Position numbers and translations under genes: made by a program | NCBI GenBank assembly: GCA_910577225.1 | Contig: CAJTMV010000001.1 | Location: 248,001-312,000 of the forward strand | Length of the DNA stretch: 64,000 bases | Source: an uncultured Eubacterium sp. | GTDB lineage: Bacteria; Bacillota; Clostridia; Lachnospirales; Lachnospiraceae | Direction of reading: 5' to 3' | Notes under the pieces: model-generated | What the model saw: the letters and a program-made list of their open reading frames with translations, nothing else | What the model was told of the DNA's origin: nothing | The model's database searches: none | Shown here: piece by piece, positions 60,894 through 64,000 of the stretch | Position numbering within the stretch: position 1 is the first letter of the stretch | Layout of the letters: each line of letters opens with the position of its first letter

Positions 60894-61454
60894 TTACCGG
60901 TTCTTCTCCGTATATTCCCGGATTCCTCCCCACTTCCTGTCCTTATCAGCCATGATCAGCTCTGTTCCTTCCGGAATCGGCCAGTCGACGCCGATTTGCG
61001 GATCATTGTAAATCAGACCGCCTTCATCGTCCGGATGATAAAAATCTGTACATTTATACGTAAACTCCGCGTAATCCGATAACACTAAAAATCCGTGCGC
61101 AAAGCCTTTTGGGATAAAAAACTGCTTTTTATTCTCTTCGGACAGCCGCACGCCATGCCATTTTCCATAAGTCCGGGAATCTTTCCGCAGATCTACCGCT
61201 ACATCGAACACCTCTCCCCGAATAACTCTGACCAGCTTGTCCTGCGGATACTGAATCTGAAAATGCAGGCCGCGCAGTACTCCTTTTTTGGATGCAGACT
61301 GATTATCCTGTACAAACTGCACACCGATACCCGCTTCTTTAAAATCCTGATAATTATATGTCTCCATAAAATAGCCGCGCGCATCTCCAAATACGGTCGG
61401 TTCTATTTCATACAGACCCTCAATCTCACACGTCGTTACCTTTATCTTGCCCAT
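60894..61454 (-). CDS. rfbC: dTDP-4-dehydrorhamnose 3,5-epimerase
   Basis: A 186-aa cupin enzyme that epimerises dTDP-4-dehydro-6-deoxyglucose on the way to dTDP-L-rhamnose. Motifs: FGDARGYFMETYNYQDF, VQDNQSASKKGVLRGLHFQ (catalytic His in RGLHFQ), VAVDLRKDSRTYGKW and FFIPKGFAHGFLVLSD. Length is normal. It follows rfbA by 18 nt. rfbB and rfbD, needed for rhamnose, are not in the window; they probably lie beyond the right edge or elsewhere. Confidence 0.95.
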   Translation of the reverse strand: MGKIKVTTCEIEGLYEIEPTVFGDARGYFMETYNYQDFKEAGIGVQFVQDNQSASKKGVLRGLHFQIQYPQDKLVRVIRGEVFDVAVDLRKDSRTYGKWHGVRLSEENKKQFFIPKGFAHGFLVLSDYAEFTYKCTDFYHPDDEGGLIYNDPQIGVDWPIPEGTELIMADKDRKWGGIREYTEKNR

Positions 61455-61472
61455 CTTAAGTTTCCTTTCCTG

Positions 61473-62342
<870 letters not shown>

Positions 62343-62374
62343 ACCTGCGTTCTCCTTTTTATTCATTTCCTGTT

Positions 62375-64000
62375 TTATTTTAATAATTCGATTCTTCTCA
62401 GCGAAAAGTCCTGATATCTCCTTGTCAGATTCGGATTGTAATATGGGTCGCCTGCACTGATGATATCCGCCCACCTGGATGTAAACAAATCCACTTCCCG
62501 GTTATATCGGGCCAGTTTTTCAGCTGTGTTTTCGGTTCCTCTGGACTTGTATTCATAATGGTGCAGCATCGCAAACGGATTGTACACGACCAGCTTTCCG
62601 CTGCGCCGGACTTTCAGGCAATAGTCGATATCGTTATACGCAATCTGAAAATCCGCATCCATGCCTCCGACCTGTTCAAACACACTTTTTTTCGTCATCA
62701 GACAGGCCGCCGTCACCGCACTGTAATCCTGCGGACAAAAAATCCGGTTCTGATATCCTCCATTTTCTTTTTCAAATCCCTGAAATCCTTCTCCGCAAAT
62801 GCCGCCCAGTCCCACGATTACACCTGCGTGCTGAATGGTATCGTCAAAGTAAAACAGTCTGGCTCCACAGATTCCCACATCGTCCCGCATACAATAGCCG
62901 AGCATTTCTTCCATAAAGTCAGGCGATATCACTTCCGTATCATTGTTCAGCAGAAGAATGTATTCTCCATCTGACTGTGATACTCCAAAATTCGTGATTT
63001 TGGAATAATTGAACGCTTCTTTCCAGTAAATCACACGTATTCTGTCATCCTGCGCCTGCAGCTTTTCATAATAGGCAAACGTACTCTCCTGGACGCTGTT
63101 ATTTTCTATTATAACGATTTCATAATTTGGATATGTGCATTTGGACAATACCGACCGCACACATGTATCCAGATCATCGATATGATCTTTATTTGGTATA
63201 TTAATCGATACGAGCGGCTGTTCCTTCCAATGATAAGCGGTACGATAAATTCCGGGTATGCCTGCAGGCTTTGCATCCGCCGGCAATCCGATACGTGCAT
63301 AATGCGCGTTTAATATCCGCACGCCTGCATCGGATGTCCGGCCCGCTTTCTCCCTCACGTGACAGGCCACACGCGGCAGATGTCCGATATGGGACGCCGT
63401 TTCCGCTGCGCGCAGCGCATAATCATAGGAAGCGTCCGACTGATACGCCGGATTCCAGCGTCCGGCTTTTTGTACGACATCCTGCCGAATCAGCAGCAGA
63501 TGTCCGATATAATTTACGGCACGCAGCAGATCGATGTTAAAATCTGACTTAAACGCCGGTTCGCTGTATACCTTTCCATCGTCGGAGATCTGATCTTCAT
63601 CGGTGTAGCACATATCCATATCGGGCTCTTTTTCCATCATTTTTACACAGCGATAGAATGCGTCCGGCTCTAACGTATCGGATGACGATAAGAACGTCAT
63701 CCATGTATGTTTCTGCATCCCGGCCAGCATCTCGTCGACCGCCAGCGTTATTTTCCGCTGAATATCCGCCGTTTCATCCGAAACAAGCAAACGGATCCGT
63801 CCTTTCGGAACGCATGCATGCAGCTGACGCGCCAGCTTCGGCTTTTCCGCCGGCGTACATACAAGCACCCATTTCCATTGATTATACGTCTGATCTGTGA
63901 CAGAACGAACGGTCTCCATAAAATGAGCGCTGTCTTTATACGGAGTAATTACATAAATCAGCGGCCGGAAGGTACCGGCATCCTGCCGCTGACGTTCCAG
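62375..64000 (-). CDS. Glycosyltransferase family 2, large (partial at right edge)
   Basis: The frame is open to the window edge, 27 codons past an internal ATG at 63919, so the N-terminus lies outside. The 541 visible residues hold two GT-A regions. The first has LIYVITPYKDSAHFMETV and a DxD-like CYTDEDQI. The second has LVSINIPNKDHIDDLDTCV, EIVIIENNS, LLLNNDTEVI and a C-terminal YNDIDYCLKVRRSGK. Tandem transferase domains fit enzymes making rhamnan-like or heteropolymeric glycans. It is transcribed before rfbA. Confidence 0.88.
   Translation of the reverse strand: MERQRQDAGTFRPLIYVITPYKDSAHFMETVRSVTDQTYNQWKWVLVCTPAEKPKLARQLHACVPKGRIRLLVSDETADIQRKITLAVDEMLAGMQKHTWMTFLSSSDTLEPDAFYRCVKMMEKEPDMDMCYTDEDQISDDGKVYSEPAFKSDFNIDLLRAVNYIGHLLLIRQDVVQKAGRWNPAYQSDASYDYALRAAETASHIGHLPRVACHVREKAGRTSDAGVRILNAHYARIGLPADAKPAGIPGIYRTAYHWKEQPLVSINIPNKDHIDDLDTCVRSVLSKCTYPNYEIVIIENNSVQESTFAYYEKLQAQDDRIRVIYWKEAFNYSKITNFGVSQSDGEYILLLNNDTEVISPDFMEEMLGYCMRDDVGICGARLFYFDDTIQHAGVIVGLGGICGEGFQGFEKENGGYQNRIFCPQDYSAVTAACLMTKKSVFEQVGGMDADFQIAYNDIDYCLKVRRSGKLVVYNPFAMLHHYEYKSRGTENTAEKLARYNREVDLFTSRWADIISAGDPYYNPNLTRRYQDFSLRRIELLK

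Overview
The window looks like a chromosomal segment of an endospore-forming, Gram-positive Clostridia, most likely Lachnospiraceae. The reasons are the spoIIA/sigF and spoVA sporulation genes, a T-box leader on valS, strong AGGAGG-type ribosome sites, LRR_5 (BspA-like) secreted proteins, a RelQ-type alarmone synthetase, LytR-CpsA-Psr proteins and the codon style. Genus is not assignable from sequence alone. Almost every gene lies on the minus strand, so transcription runs mostly right to left.

Left part (1-13.6 kb): sigF (cut by the window edge), spoIIAB and spoIIAA form an overlapping sporulation operon. Next come a TPR/zinc-ribbon membrane protein with a 47-aa upstream ORF, a FapA/DUF342 protein, valS behind a complete T-box leader and promoter, spoVAA-spoVAB, coaBC with a double-domain hemerythrin, a small TIGR04086-like membrane protein and a two-domain acetyltransferase.

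13.6-14.6 kb is a gene-free kilobase and the most unusual stretch. Two foldback elements lie in opposite orientation. Each has perfect inverted arms of 49 or 47 bp around a nearly identical core of about 130 nt. The arms differ between the two copies but stay perfectly self-complementary. Between them lie two direct repeats. A related palindrome with the same terminal motif lies at 48.4 kb.

Middle (14.6-34 kb): a cyclophilin and CheC on the plus strand; a methyl-accepting chemotaxis protein; an operon of two secreted LRR_5 proteins plus a 41-aa membrane microprotein; a FliD-C-like orphan; a polar amino-acid ABC transporter; a hybrid histidine kinase with a diguanylate cyclase; a poorly coding 0.7-kb gap; an orphan BlaI-type repressor with its own operator; tRNA-Gly(GCC) with a strong promoter; RelQ/SasB; and a TrmH-type RNA methyltransferase.

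33-47 kb: pfkA, dnaE, ogt, LysR, a MATE exporter (plus strand), HtrA, a papain-family secreted peptidase that shares a C-terminal module with the LRR proteins, and glmS.

47-64 kb: a large minus-strand cell-surface polysaccharide cluster, cut by the right edge. It has dTDP-rhamnose genes (rfbA, rfbC), four glycosyltransferases, two polyprenyl-phosphate sugar-1-phosphate transferases, a Wzm/Wzt ABC exporter, an apparently split multi-spanning membrane protein, a methyltransferase fused to a kinase-like domain (resembling the WbdD chain terminator) and two tandem LCP proteins that probably attach the finished glycan to peptidoglycan. GlmS, next door, supplies amino sugar. Together these suggest an ABC-exported, rhamnose-containing wall polysaccharide.
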